From Bacteroides fragilis (GTDB lineage Bacteria > Bacteroidota > Bacteroidia > Bacteroidales > Bacteroidaceae), in assembly GCF_019583405.1 (NCBI RefSeq), contig NZ_SZUU01000002.1:558001-622000 (forward strand): DNA of 64,000 nt, given 5' to 3'. Of this stretch, positions 23,821 through 31,718 are shown piece by piece (positions within the stretch are counted from its first letter, which is position 1; each line of letters begins with the position of its first letter). The position numbers and the translations under genes are program-made. Under the pieces are notes generated by a model. That model was given only the letters and a program-made list of their open reading frames with translations. It was not told the DNA's origin and ran no database searches.

Positions 23821-25146
23821 ATGAAACAGAAAACCCTATCATTTTTATTCATCACTCTTTTAATATCCCTCCTTGCCTCTTGCCGGGACGAACTGTCGAC
23901 AGTAGGAGGCAAATGGGTGGAAAGTTCCCTGCGGACGGTGCAGACCGATACTTGCACGGTCCGCATCAGCACTATCCTTAGTGATTCTCTTGCCACATCG
24001 GGCGACACAGTCTGCCAGATAGGAACCATTGACGATCCCGTCTGGGGCAAAATAAAGACCGCTTTCTATGCAGAATATGACGTACCGGGAGTTTCATTCA
24101 GCGAAGATGCCGATTATGGTTTCGATTCCATTACCATCCGGTTCTACTCTTCGGGCAACTATCTGGGAGATACTCTGAATCCGCAACGCATCTCACTGCA
24201 CAGCCTCTCAGAAAATCTGTCGCTGGACGAAGGATACTTGTATAGTAAATCGACAGTGGCGTACCATGCCACTCCCTTAGCTTCGTTCACCTTCACTCCC
24301 ACTCCGGGCGAAACCACCCGGGAACACGAAATCCGCCTCCCCGACGAATGGGGACTCGAGTGGTTCGAACGTTTCCAAAACGGATCACGCGAGATGGAGT
24401 CACAGGAATACTTCCGCGACTATTTCAAAGGCATTGCATTCATTCCCGAAGAGGGAGGAAGTTGTATCAACGGTTTCATGGTGAATGATTCAAGCCTGTG
24501 CATCACACTTTATTATCACCAGACGAAAACAGACGCAACGGAACTGTCCGCCAGTTTCCCGGCCAACAGCGACCTGAGGTTCAACCAAGTCAGTTGTGAC
24601 CGTAGCCGGACAGCCCTCTCCTCCTTACAAAGCGGAATCAATAACGGGCTTCCTTCGGAAAAGTCCAACCACCAGGCCTACCTGCAAGGACTGACGGGAA
24701 TGTATCTCAACATCGACTTCCCATTCCTCAATGACTTGCGCGCCGAAGGCAGACTGGTAACTATCGAAAGTGCGCTCCTCCGCCTTTATCCGGTAAAAGA
24801 GACGTATGGCGAACGGTATCCTCTCCCCGAATCGCTGACACTATATACAGCCGACGAAAACAATGTAACGGAAGATGTCGTGACGGATATTTCAGGCAGT
24901 TCGGTACAAACCGGAAGCCTGGTAACGGACGAAATGATGGGAGAAGAGACCTATTACTCTTTCGATATTACCTCTTTCCTGCAAAGCAATCTGGGGACGG
25001 TGGGATACAACCGGAAAATCCTTCAGCTGATGCTTCCGGACAATTTGTTTTTCACCACCCTGAGTGGAGTCGTATTCGGAGATGCCGGCCATCCGGACAG
25101 TAGCCCCGTGAAACTAACCATACTTTATAAAACATATAACCCATGA
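23821..25146 (+). CDS. DUF4270-family lipoprotein, 441 aa
   Basis: A lipobox (LLISLLASC) is followed by RDELSTVGGKWVESSLRTVQTD and a beta-rich protein with RLTI/LRLYPV-like strands (ALLRLYPVKETYGERYPLPE, SFDITSFLQSNLG, GDAGHPDSSPVKLTILYKTY). This is the DUF4270 pattern, a Bacteroidetes outer-membrane or surface lipoprotein family of unknown biochemistry. Its stop overlaps the start of the next gene by four bases (ATGA), so the pair is translationally coupled. It is divergent from the Kelch/DUF4907 unit. Confidence 0.8.
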   Translation: MKQKTLSFLFITLLISLLASCRDELSTVGGKWVESSLRTVQTDTCTVRISTILSDSLATSGDTVCQIGTIDDPVWGKIKTAFYAEYDVPGVSFSEDADYGFDSITIRFYSSGNYLGDTLNPQRISLHSLSENLSLDEGYLYSKSTVAYHATPLASFTFTPTPGETTREHEIRLPDEWGLEWFERFQNGSREMESQEYFRDYFKGIAFIPEEGGSCINGFMVNDSSLCITLYYHQTKTDATELSASFPANSDLRFNQVSCDRSRTALSSLQSGINNGLPSEKSNHQAYLQGLTGMYLNIDFPFLNDLRAEGRLVTIESALLRLYPVKETYGERYPLPESLTLYTADENNVTEDVVTDISGSSVQTGSLVTDEMMGEETYYSFDITSFLQSNLGTVGYNRKILQLMLPDNLFFTTLSGVVFGDAGHPDSSPVKLTILYKTYNP

Positions 25147-26348
25147 AAAGACAGCTGATTCTACTGCTTACGCTTTGTCACTCTACCTTATTAATATATA
25201 GTCAGAACACAACCAACTCCCCTACATCCATGTTCGGCCTGGGCGAACTTTCGACCGGAGAAGGCGGACAGTACGCCGGACTGGGCGGAGCGGGAATCGC
25301 CCTGCAAAGCTATAACTTCCTGAATACTGCCAATCCTGCCTCACTTACCGCCATCGAAGGACAACGTTTCCTGATAGATGCCGGACTGATGGGAGCATAC
25401 AAAATCTACACCCAAACCGGAACAAACAATCATTCGGTAGTGGGAAACCTGAATAACCTCAGCATCGGTTGCCGTCTCACTCCCCATTGGTACGGGGCTG
25501 TATTTATGGCACCGGTCAGCAGTATGGGATACGCTATCACACTGGATCAGGACATCACGGGAAGCGGAAATTCCACCGTATCATCACTTTTTGAAGGAGA
25601 AGGGGGGCTATCTAAAATGGGTATCAGTACCGCCTACCGCCTTTTCAAAGGTTTCTCTGTCGGTGCCAATCTTTCGTACGTGACCGGAACCACCAAACAA
25701 ACAGAGACTCAGGGAAATCTCAGTGTGGAAGAGAGTTCTTACAAGCATGCTTTTTATGTCGATTTCGGCGTGCAATACAAGTTTTCCCTAAATAGGGACA
25801 AGTCCATTGTAGCAGGGCTTGTATACGGGTACTCACAAGATCTGGCACAAGACAACAACCTGTCGGTGAGCAGTTCGTCGGGCAGCGAGTCGATTGATGA
25901 AAGCCAACGTTATGTGCGCCAATGCCTCCCGCAGTTTATCGGGGCGGGATTATCATACAATAGCCTCCACTGGATGCTGACAACCGAATACAAATATACG
26001 GATTGGAGCCGCATGAAGTCTTCAAAAAGCAACGTCCGCTTCGAAAACCAACACCGGTTATCGGCAGGTATGGCCTACACAGCAGGCAATATCTACCGCA
26101 ATCCGGTGAAACTGTTACTCGGAGCGGGCATCAACAATTCATATATGGTCATCCAGAAGAAGAAAGCAACGAACTATTACATCAGTGCGGGAAGCAACTT
26201 CACTCTCTATAACGGAAATGTCCTCTCGTTAGGAGTGAAATGCAGTGATCAACTCCATCTGCCCAACGGTATGCAACGGGAACAAGGGCTGGCACTCTTC
26301 TTCAACTTTACCTTCTCGGAACGGACATACCGGGCGAAAATACAATAG
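25143..26348 (+). CDS. FadL/OmpP1-like outer-membrane protein, 401 aa
   Basis: A signal peptide (LLLTLCHSTLLIYSQ) is followed by an N-terminal segment with SMFGLGELSTGEGGQYAGLG and ANPASLTAI, the N-P-A feature seen at the start of FadL/OmpP1-type and PorV-like barrels. Alternating strands run to the C-terminus (LALFFNFTFSERTYRAKIQ). It probably forms a 14-strand barrel that passes hydrophobic compounds or serves as a platform for the co-encoded DUF4270 lipoprotein. The start overlaps that gene by four bases. Confidence 0.75.
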   Translation: MKRQLILLLTLCHSTLLIYSQNTTNSPTSMFGLGELSTGEGGQYAGLGGAGIALQSYNFLNTANPASLTAIEGQRFLIDAGLMGAYKIYTQTGTNNHSVVGNLNNLSIGCRLTPHWYGAVFMAPVSSMGYAITLDQDITGSGNSTVSSLFEGEGGLSKMGISTAYRLFKGFSVGANLSYVTGTTKQTETQGNLSVEESSYKHAFYVDFGVQYKFSLNRDKSIVAGLVYGYSQDLAQDNNLSVSSSSGSESIDESQRYVRQCLPQFIGAGLSYNSLHWMLTTEYKYTDWSRMKSSKSNVRFENQHRLSAGMAYTAGNIYRNPVKLLLGAGINNSYMVIQKKKATNYYISAGSNFTLYNGNVLSLGVKCSDQLHLPNGMQREQGLALFFNFTFSERTYRAKIQ

Positions 26349-26349
26349 A

Positions 26350-26808
26350 CTAATCACGGAACACTTCTTCCTGCTTCAAAACGTAAGCATCGGCCAAAGC
26401 ACCGGTAGCAGGTTGTTTCTCATTGTTCAGCATCACCACGCTGCCCTCCTGCACCTTAAAGTAAGAGACTTCGCCTCCTTTTTCAGTAAGTGTCAGCAGA
26501 TTGTCTTTTACCGTGAATGTGCCGGTTTCATCAAACTCGGCATCTTTGCGATCAATGTAAAGCCAGTGGTATGTATAAGTGCGGTCCTTTTTCAGGGTCA
26601 GAGTCAGTTCTATGCCCGGACAATCGGCAGCCGGAATCGTACCTTTGTAAACTCCATAGTAATCGAGAGAGGTTTCGGCAGTGTGCATATCTACCACTTG
26701 TGTAGTATCGTTGTCCGCCGCAGACACATCGGCTTTCTTCGCATTTGTACAACCTACAGCAGTTAAAGTGATGAATGCTGCTGCCATCCAATAAAGATTC
26801 TTTTTCAT
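26350..26808 (-). CDS. NlpE-like lipoprotein, 152 aa
   Basis: Lipobox TAVGC (Cys20) and a small beta-barrel domain with YYGVYKGTIPAADCPGIELTL, TYHWLYIDRKDAEFDETGTF and SVVMLNNEKQ. This is the N-terminal NlpE fold. In E. coli NlpE the signature is LPCADCxGI with a CxxC; here the first Cys is Ala (IPAADCPGI), so the proposed metal/redox pair is absent. It is probably an envelope-stress or adhesion-sensing lipoprotein of the outer membrane. It converges with the OmpP1-like gene, only one base apart, and has a TATCTTTG box 41 bases upstream. Confidence 0.8.
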   Translation of the reverse strand: MKKNLYWMAAAFITLTAVGCTNAKKADVSAADNDTTQVVDMHTAETSLDYYGVYKGTIPAADCPGIELTLTLKKDRTYTYHWLYIDRKDAEFDETGTFTVKDNLLTLTEKGGEVSYFKVQEGSVVMLNNEKQPATGALADAYVLKQEEVFRD

Positions 26809-26848
26809 CGGTTTAAGTTTTTATAAATGAAACATTAAAATATGATAG

Positions 26849-26856
26849 CAAAGATA
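26849..26856 (-). promoter_or_regulatory. -7 promoter element for the NlpE-like gene
   Basis: CAAAGATA, i.e. TATCTTTG on the minus strand, 41 bases before the ATG at 26808. Confidence 0.55.
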
Positions 26857-26888
26857 GGCGTTCATTTCCATATTTAAGGATATTCAGC

Positions 26889-26896
26889 TATCTTTG
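26889..26896 (+). promoter_or_regulatory. -7 promoter element for the C1 peptidase
   Basis: TATCTTTG 32 bases before the ATG at 26928. It is arranged divergently with the NlpE-like promoter; the two -7 boxes are 33 bases apart. Confidence 0.6.
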
Positions 26897-26927
26897 TCGC
26901 ATAAATATTAATAAAAACGACATAATA

Positions 26928-28112
26928 ATGAAAAAGACAATCCTCCTGGCCGCTTTAGGCTTGATCAGTCTGAGCGCATTGGGCAAAGACAAACCAAAAG
27001 AAGAAGGCTTCGTTTTCACGACAGTGAAAGAAAACCCGATTACATCTATCAAAAACCAGAATCGTTCAAGCACTTGCTGGAGCTTCTCGAGCCTCGGCTT
27101 CCTCGAATCGGAACTGCTCCGTACGGGAAAAGGCGAATACGATCTTTCTGAAATGTTCGTTGTACACCACACAATGGTTGACCGCGCCGTTAACTATGTC
27201 CGCTATCATGGCGACAGCTCCTTCTCTCCGGGAGGAAGCTTCTATGACATCATGTTCTGTATGAAGAACTACGGACTTGTTCCGCAAGAAGCCATGCCGG
27301 GTATCATGTATGGTGACTCACTGCCCGTTCACAACGAACTGGATGCAACAGCGGAAGGTTATGTAAACGCCATTGCCAAAGGCAAACTGAAGAAACTGAC
27401 TCCGGTATGGAAAAAGGGTCTTTGCGCCATCTATGACACTTACCTCGGACAATGTCCGGAGAACTTCACTTACAAAGGTAAAGAATATACTCCGATGACT
27501 TTTGCACAGTCTCTGGGTTTGAATCCGGACGACTATGTATCTCTGACTTCATACACACACCACCCCTTCTATTCACAGTTTGCCATCGAAATTCAGGACA
27601 ACTGGCGCAACGGATTGTCATACAACCTGCCGCTTGACGAATTCATGGCTGTAATGGACAATGCTGTAAAGAACGGATACACGTTCGCATGGGGTAGTGA
27701 CGTCAGCGAAGAAGGATTTACCCGTGACGGTATCGCCGTAATGCCGGACGCAGCCAAGGGTGCTGAACTGACAGGTTCGGATATGGCCCGCTGGACCGGA
27801 ATGACCGCCGCCGACAAACGCAAAGAACTGACTTCAAAGCCACTGCCGGAAATTAAAGTTACTCAGGAAATGCGCCAGACGGCTTTCGATAACTGGGAAA
27901 CAACCGATGACCACGGAATGATTATCTACGGCATCGCCAAAGATCAGAACGGAAAAGAATACTTTATGGTGAAAAACTCTTGGGGCACTAATAACAAGTA
28001 CAAAGGTACCTGGTATGCTTCTAAAGCTTTCGTTGCTTACAAGACTATGAATATTCTGGTTCACAAAGATGCGCTTCCTAAAGATATCGCAAAGAAACTG
28101 GGAATCAAGTAA
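26928..28112 (+). CDS. Exported C1-family (bleomycin-hydrolase-type) aminopeptidase, 394 aa
   Basis: A signal peptide (ILLAALGLISLSALG) precedes a papain-fold peptidase. Gln44 and Cys50 (NQNRSSTCWSFSS) form the oxyanion hole and nucleophile, His329 (DDHGMIIYG) is the general base and Asn350 (VKNSWGT) completes the triad. The length and insert pattern fit the PepC/bleomycin hydrolase group, here with an export signal, so it acts in the periplasm or on the outer membrane. Related exported C1 peptidases are common in gut Bacteroides and degrade peptides. It is monocistronic, ending in a long hairpin at 28123-28197. Confidence 0.88.
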   Translation: MKKTILLAALGLISLSALGKDKPKEEGFVFTTVKENPITSIKNQNRSSTCWSFSSLGFLESELLRTGKGEYDLSEMFVVHHTMVDRAVNYVRYHGDSSFSPGGSFYDIMFCMKNYGLVPQEAMPGIMYGDSLPVHNELDATAEGYVNAIAKGKLKKLTPVWKKGLCAIYDTYLGQCPENFTYKGKEYTPMTFAQSLGLNPDDYVSLTSYTHHPFYSQFAIEIQDNWRNGLSYNLPLDEFMAVMDNAVKNGYTFAWGSDVSEEGFTRDGIAVMPDAAKGAELTGSDMARWTGMTAADKRKELTSKPLPEIKVTQEMRQTAFDNWETTDDHGMIIYGIAKDQNGKEYFMVKNSWGTNNKYKGTWYASKAFVAYKTMNILVHKDALPKDIAKKLGIK

Positions 28113-28122
28113 AAAATTACAA

Positions 28123-28197
28123 GTTACAGGGCCACGGGCTGTAGTCTGCAAGATGTAATCCACTTGTAGATTACAGCCCGTTCTTATGGCCTGTAAC
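28123..28197. terminator. Long two-part hairpin between convergent genes
   Basis: An outer stem (GTTACAGGGCC against GGCCTGTAAC) encloses an inner stem (GGGCTGTAGTCTGCAAG against CTTGTAGATTACAGCCC) with two mismatches. It lies between the stops of the C1 peptidase (+) and the LytTR regulator (-) and probably works in both directions. Confidence 0.6.
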
Positions 28198-28203
28198 CCG
28201 ACC

Positions 28204-28941
28204 TTAACTGCTGATACAAATCTTGTTGATATATTCTGTAAACCTCTCCTTATAATTATCGCCGACAGGTATGTATATATTCTTATTAAAAATGATGCGC
28301 AACCGTGAGACCTCCGTTATTTTCCGGAGATTGACGATATAGGAGCGATGTACCCTCATAAACATTTCTTGCGGCAGACGTTCTTCCAGTCTTCTCATAC
28401 TCAGCAGAGTGACTACCGGCTTATCCGCCATATTCGTGTAAATGCGCACATACTCACTCATGCCTTCGATATAACAAATATCCGCCACATTGATACGGAT
28501 AATCCTGGATTCGGACTTCACAAACAACGAACCGTCCCGTTCCAGCAAATCCGATTCCGCCCCTCCCCCGTAATCCTGCAAATGATACTCAAACTGCCTG
28601 CGTGCCTTGTCCGCCGCCTTCAGGAGATCCTGAAACTCGAACGGCTTCAACAGATAGTCCACCGCATCCACTTTAAAACCTTCAACAGCATATTCCGGAT
28701 AGGCGGTGGTAAAGACAATCAGAGGTTTCACTACCAATGAACGCACCAGATCGAGTCCGTTCAGGTCCGGCATATGAATATCGACAAACATCAAGTCGAC
28801 TTCTTCTTCAGAAAGCACCTGCATGGCACCAAAAGCATCCTCGCAGGAAGCAATTAGTTGCAGGAAAGGGACACGTGAAATATAACCTACCAATTGTTCA
28901 AGCGCCAACGGCTCGTCATCAATAGCAATGCATTTTATCAT
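28204..28941 (-). CDS. LytTR-family response regulator, 245 aa
   Basis: An N-terminal receiver domain with acidic pocket DDE (8-10), phospho-acceptor Asp54 (FVDIHMPDLNG), the switch Thr in FTTAYPEYA and Lys in LLKPFEF. A C-terminal LytTR DNA-binding domain covers about 140-240 (SRIIRINVADICYIEGMSEY.., MRVHRSYIVNLRKI). This is the BtsR/YpdB architecture. The start overlaps the end of the kinase gene by four bases, so the pair is one operon. It probably controls a membrane or outer-membrane target; none is marked here by a recognisable LytTR direct repeat. Confidence 0.92.
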   Translation of the reverse strand: MIKCIAIDDEPLALEQLVGYISRVPFLQLIASCEDAFGAMQVLSEEEVDLMFVDIHMPDLNGLDLVRSLVVKPLIVFTTAYPEYAVEGFKVDAVDYLLKPFEFQDLLKAADKARRQFEYHLQDYGGGAESDLLERDGSLFVKSESRIIRINVADICYIEGMSEYVRIYTNMADKPVVTLLSMRRLEERLPQEMFMRVHRSYIVNLRKITEVSRLRIIFNKNIYIPVGDNYKERFTEYINKICISS

Positions 28942-30059
28942 AACAAAGGAATGATTAATAAAACGTTAAAACTACCCTCGCGCTCGTTAATAGACAGGGT
29001 ATAGTCCTGCCCGAACAAAAGCCTCAACCGCTTACGGACATTTTCCAATCCGATGCCATGATTCTGTTCACCGGATTTTCCCCAATTGCTGTTGGAACAG
29101 CGAAACGCAAGTTTCCCATCTTCTATAGTCATGGCAACCCGTATGAACGACTCTTTCTGATAACTCACTCCATGCTTAAACGCATTCTCTACAAAAGAGA
29201 TAAAGAGTAAAGGCGGTATCTGCACTTTTGGTATTTCGCCGGGCATGTCGCACATGATGCAAACCTTATCGGTATAACGAAGCTTCATCAAGGTAATATA
29301 GTTATCGAGAAACTGTATCTCACGCGAAAGCAAAATCGTTTTATTACTTGCTTCGTAAAGCACATAACGCATCAGTTTAGAGAGTTCGACAATGGTCTTC
29401 TTGGCTTTCCCGGCATCCATATCGACCAGTGCATGAATGTTGTTGAGCGTATTCATAAAAAAATGCGGATTGATCTGATACTTCAGATATTGCAATTCCG
29501 ATTGCAGATGCTGGTGTTCCAACTCTTTCAGTGCCTCTTCATCCCGCATGGACTTGAATAGAAGCTTGATAGCCACATTAAAACCCACTACCAGTAAAGC
29601 CAGTGAGAAACGTCCAAAAAGATAGCCCGGCAAAGGATAAGGCCCCTGCCGGAGCGGATCCATCACTCGCTTAGGCATGGGTGGTTGAGACGAATGTTCT
29701 TCATAAATATAACCGGGAGGAACGGGCATCGGGTTGTTGAACTGCCTGTGCCTCGGTCGGCTGAAGGAGGGATATAAGAAAAAAAGCAGAATAATGACTC
29801 CTATCAATGAAAATGCATAGTACCAATATTGCTTCCGAAGCAACAATCGGGGGGCGAGTAAATAGTTGTTCACTACAAAAAGCAGAAAAAAGGGTAACGT
29901 CAACAGCCATGCCACCCGTATGGTCTGCCAGCTGAAAGTATGTATCGAACTGATGGATGAAAACAGATAGTCGCCCACCAACGGTACGAAGATGACAGTC
30001 AGCCAGATGACGAGATAAACCACCTGCTCCAGTAATTGCTGCTTATTAATCTGTTTCAT
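28938..30059 (-). CDS. LytS/YpdA-type sensor histidine kinase, 373 aa
   Basis: Started at the Met of MKQINKQQLLEQ (30059); the longer frame from 30092 adds a non-signal-like leader. Four predicted membrane helices lie at about 12-30, 45-65, 78-96 and 148-168, with a proline-rich outside loop (about 100-145, PMPVPPGY..). The His_kinase domain has the phospho-acceptor in YQINPHFFMNTLNNIH (His199), and a HATPase domain ends the protein (NWGKSGEQNHGIGLENVRKRL). No known ligand domain is present, so the signal is probably sensed in the membrane. Coupled to the LytTR regulator by a 4-base overlap. Confidence 0.9.
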   Translation of the reverse strand: MKQINKQQLLEQVVYLVIWLTVIFVPLVGDYLFSSISSIHTFSWQTIRVAWLLTLPFFLLFVVNNYLLAPRLLLRKQYWYYAFSLIGVIILLFFLYPSFSRPRHRQFNNPMPVPPGYIYEEHSSQPPMPKRVMDPLRQGPYPLPGYLFGRFSLALLVVGFNVAIKLLFKSMRDEEALKELEHQHLQSELQYLKYQINPHFFMNTLNNIHALVDMDAGKAKKTIVELSKLMRYVLYEASNKTILLSREIQFLDNYITLMKLRYTDKVCIMCDMPGEIPKVQIPPLLFISFVENAFKHGVSYQKESFIRVAMTIEDGKLAFRCSNSNWGKSGEQNHGIGLENVRKRLRLLFGQDYTLSINEREGSFNVLLIIPLL

Positions 30060-30256
30060 TATGATAAAGTCTTTCTGAAGATTAGGCCACAAAAATATCC
30101 CCTTTTATCCATACCCGACAAAAGAACTCGACAAAGAGGGACGTTTTGACGATAAAGCATGGTAAATCATGAACTTCCCTTTTCTCCGCCGGTGCATTTA
30201 TTCGTTACCCTGAAAAGATCGATGCCCCTCAGCCACGAATTTTGCCAGTAATTGCC

Positions 30257-30264
30257 TATCTTTG
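30257..30264 (+). promoter_or_regulatory. -7 promoter element for the 30293 outer-membrane gene
   Basis: TATCTTTG followed by CAGCCCG, 29 bases before the ATG at 30293. Confidence 0.5.
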
Positions 30265-30292
30265 CAGCCCGAAAAAATAATCCGCCATTTTA

Positions 30293-30973
30293 ATGAAGAA
30301 ATTCGCCATACTTGCAGCTTTCATCCTTTGCCCCTTTGCCATACAGGCACAAGAAGTATTTATCAATGCCGACCTGGTAAGCAGTTACATCTGGCGTGGA
30401 ATGAAGAATGGAAATGCTTCCGTACAGCCTACTCTCGGTGTAGAGTGGAAAGGATGGACCCTATCGGCATGGGGATCGACAGAATTCAGAAACGAGAATA
30501 ATGAAATAGACCTTACGCTGGAGTATGAATATAAAAACCTCCAACTGTGCCTTAATAACTACTTTTACCAAAGTGAAGACGAACCATTCAACTATTTCCA
30601 CTATACTCCCCACACCACAGGTCACACCTTCGAAGCAGGAGCTGTCTATACCATTAGTGAAAGCTTCCCGTTATCGTTGGCCTGGTATACCACCTTTGCC
30701 GGAAACGATTACCGGGAAAATGAAAGACGTGCCTGGTCCAGTTATTGCGAACTCAGCTATCCATTCACTGTAAAGGGAGTAGGCTTGGCTGTCGAAGCCG
30801 GGTTCACTCCATGGGAAGGTGAATACGCTGATAAATTTAATGTAGTTAATGTCGGACTTTCGGCTACCAAAACATTGAATATTTCATCCGGATTCACTCC
30901 ATCTGTTTTTGGTAAACTGATAGCTAATCCATACGAAAACCAACTCTATTTTGTTTTCGGAATAAGTTTGTAA
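30293..30973 (+). CDS. Outer-membrane beta-barrel protein, 226 aa (TorF-like)
   Basis: A signal peptide (MKKFAILAAFILCPFAIQAQ) leads to a barrel that opens with EVFINADLVSSYIWRGMKNG, the SSYIWRG motif seen in TorF-type and related exported barrel proteins. Strands alternate to the terminal aromatic YFVFGISL. About 206 mature residues would give a 10-12 strand barrel. Function unknown. A degenerate second copy of its C-terminal coding sequence lies 50 bases downstream (about 31022-31062). Confidence 0.75.
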   Translation: MKKFAILAAFILCPFAIQAQEVFINADLVSSYIWRGMKNGNASVQPTLGVEWKGWTLSAWGSTEFRNENNEIDLTLEYEYKNLQLCLNNYFYQSEDEPFNYFHYTPHTTGHTFEAGAVYTISESFPLSLAWYTTFAGNDYRENERRAWSSYCELSYPFTVKGVGLAVEAGFTPWEGEYADKFNVVNVGLSATKTLNISSGFTPSVFGKLIANPYENQLYFVFGISL

Positions 30974-31021
30974 TGGAATATTCAAGCTGAATTAATGTCA
31001 TAATTTTGGGGCATTCAATCA

Positions 31022-31062
31022 CAAAAATATTGAATATTTCATCGGGATTTACACCTTTTTTC
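31022..31062 (+). repeat. Degenerate repeat of the C-terminal coding end of the 30293 gene
   Basis: Translated, this reads TKILNISSGFTPFFS-stop, matching TKTLNISSGFTPSVFGK near the end of the 30293 protein (coding bases about 30869-30911). At DNA level TATTGAATATTTCATC and flanking bases are shared. It is probably the remains of a tandem paralogue. Confidence 0.6.
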
Positions 31063-31175
31063 TCGTAACCGACAGATCGTTATAACACACAGATCCCTAT
31101 TCTGATCACTCTCTATCCCAACACATACAGAGCTATCATACAATAAATTAACCAAAGTAAAAAAGGGAAATACAG

Positions 31176-31623
31176 ATTATTCCTAACAGAACTATAACCC
31201 AATTAATCGGTTTTAAAGAAAAACATTTTATAATGTATTAAAAAAGAACAGAATATTTTTTATTTTTTAGATTAACAATGATGCAAATATAGCGATTATT
31301 TTAAAAATAAATAATAATCACAAAAGTTTTTTTCATTCTAACCCAACATTCTTTATTCTTCTACACTCTTTCCGGAAACAAATCAAGAGAAATATACTTC
31401 GGTATGTATCAGGGTAGACAGAGAGGATTGCAAAAAGCCTCCATTTTGTCACAAAACACTAAATACCAAACAAGATAATCAACCATTCAGTAGAACAACA
31501 GGATACATCCATCTTTTATTTCCTGTATATAAAGCCATATACAATAAAAAACAGCTGTACTAAGTTGCGTATACCCAATGATAATAAGCATATTACAATA
31601 AACTAAGTTCTGTTAGAACTAAT
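31176..31623. promoter_or_regulatory. Putative invertible promoter segment upstream of susC (OFF)
   Basis: The left arm ATTATTCCTAACAGAACT (31176-31193) and right arm AGTTCTGTTAGAACTAAT (31606-31623) are inverted copies with 16 of 18 positions matching, including 11 perfect (CTAACAGAACT). The enclosed 412 bases hold a good -7 box only in the leftward direction. Inversion would place it about 200 bases before the susC ATG, reading into the gene. SusC/SusD operons in B. fragilis are known to be switched by tyrosine-recombinase inversion of such segments. No recombinase gene is in the window. Confidence 0.6.
31284..31291 (-). promoter_or_regulatory. Left-facing -7 element inside the invertible segment
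   Basis: CAAATATA, i.e. TATATTTG on the minus strand (TAnnTTTG). The -33 area is a T-rich run. In this orientation transcription goes away from susC, toward the 3' end of the 30293 gene. Confidence 0.5.
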
Positions 31624-31718
31624 CCTGTTTTAAAGAAAAATGAAAGGCAGATGAATGAAAAAGTGCAATATAAAAAAACCGAACAAAACCTTTATTATTA
31701 ATCTAAAACAAAATTGTT

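Larger units (their letters stand above)
30974..31718. other. 745-base regulatory gap upstream of susC
   Basis: It contains, from left to right: a relic duplicating the end of the preceding gene (31022-31062), the left arm of an inverted repeat (31176-31193), an enclosed 412-base AT-rich segment carrying a left-facing promoter (31284-31291), the right arm (31606-31623), and about 95 bases of susC leader. A 14-base direct repeat GTTTTAAAGAAAAA occurs just inside the left arm and just outside the right arm. No protein-coding frame is seen. Confidence 0.6.

Noticed and set aside
28123-28197. Riboswitch or small RNA
   Set aside because: The structure is a simple nested hairpin placed between two convergent stop codons, which is adequately explained as a bidirectional terminator.
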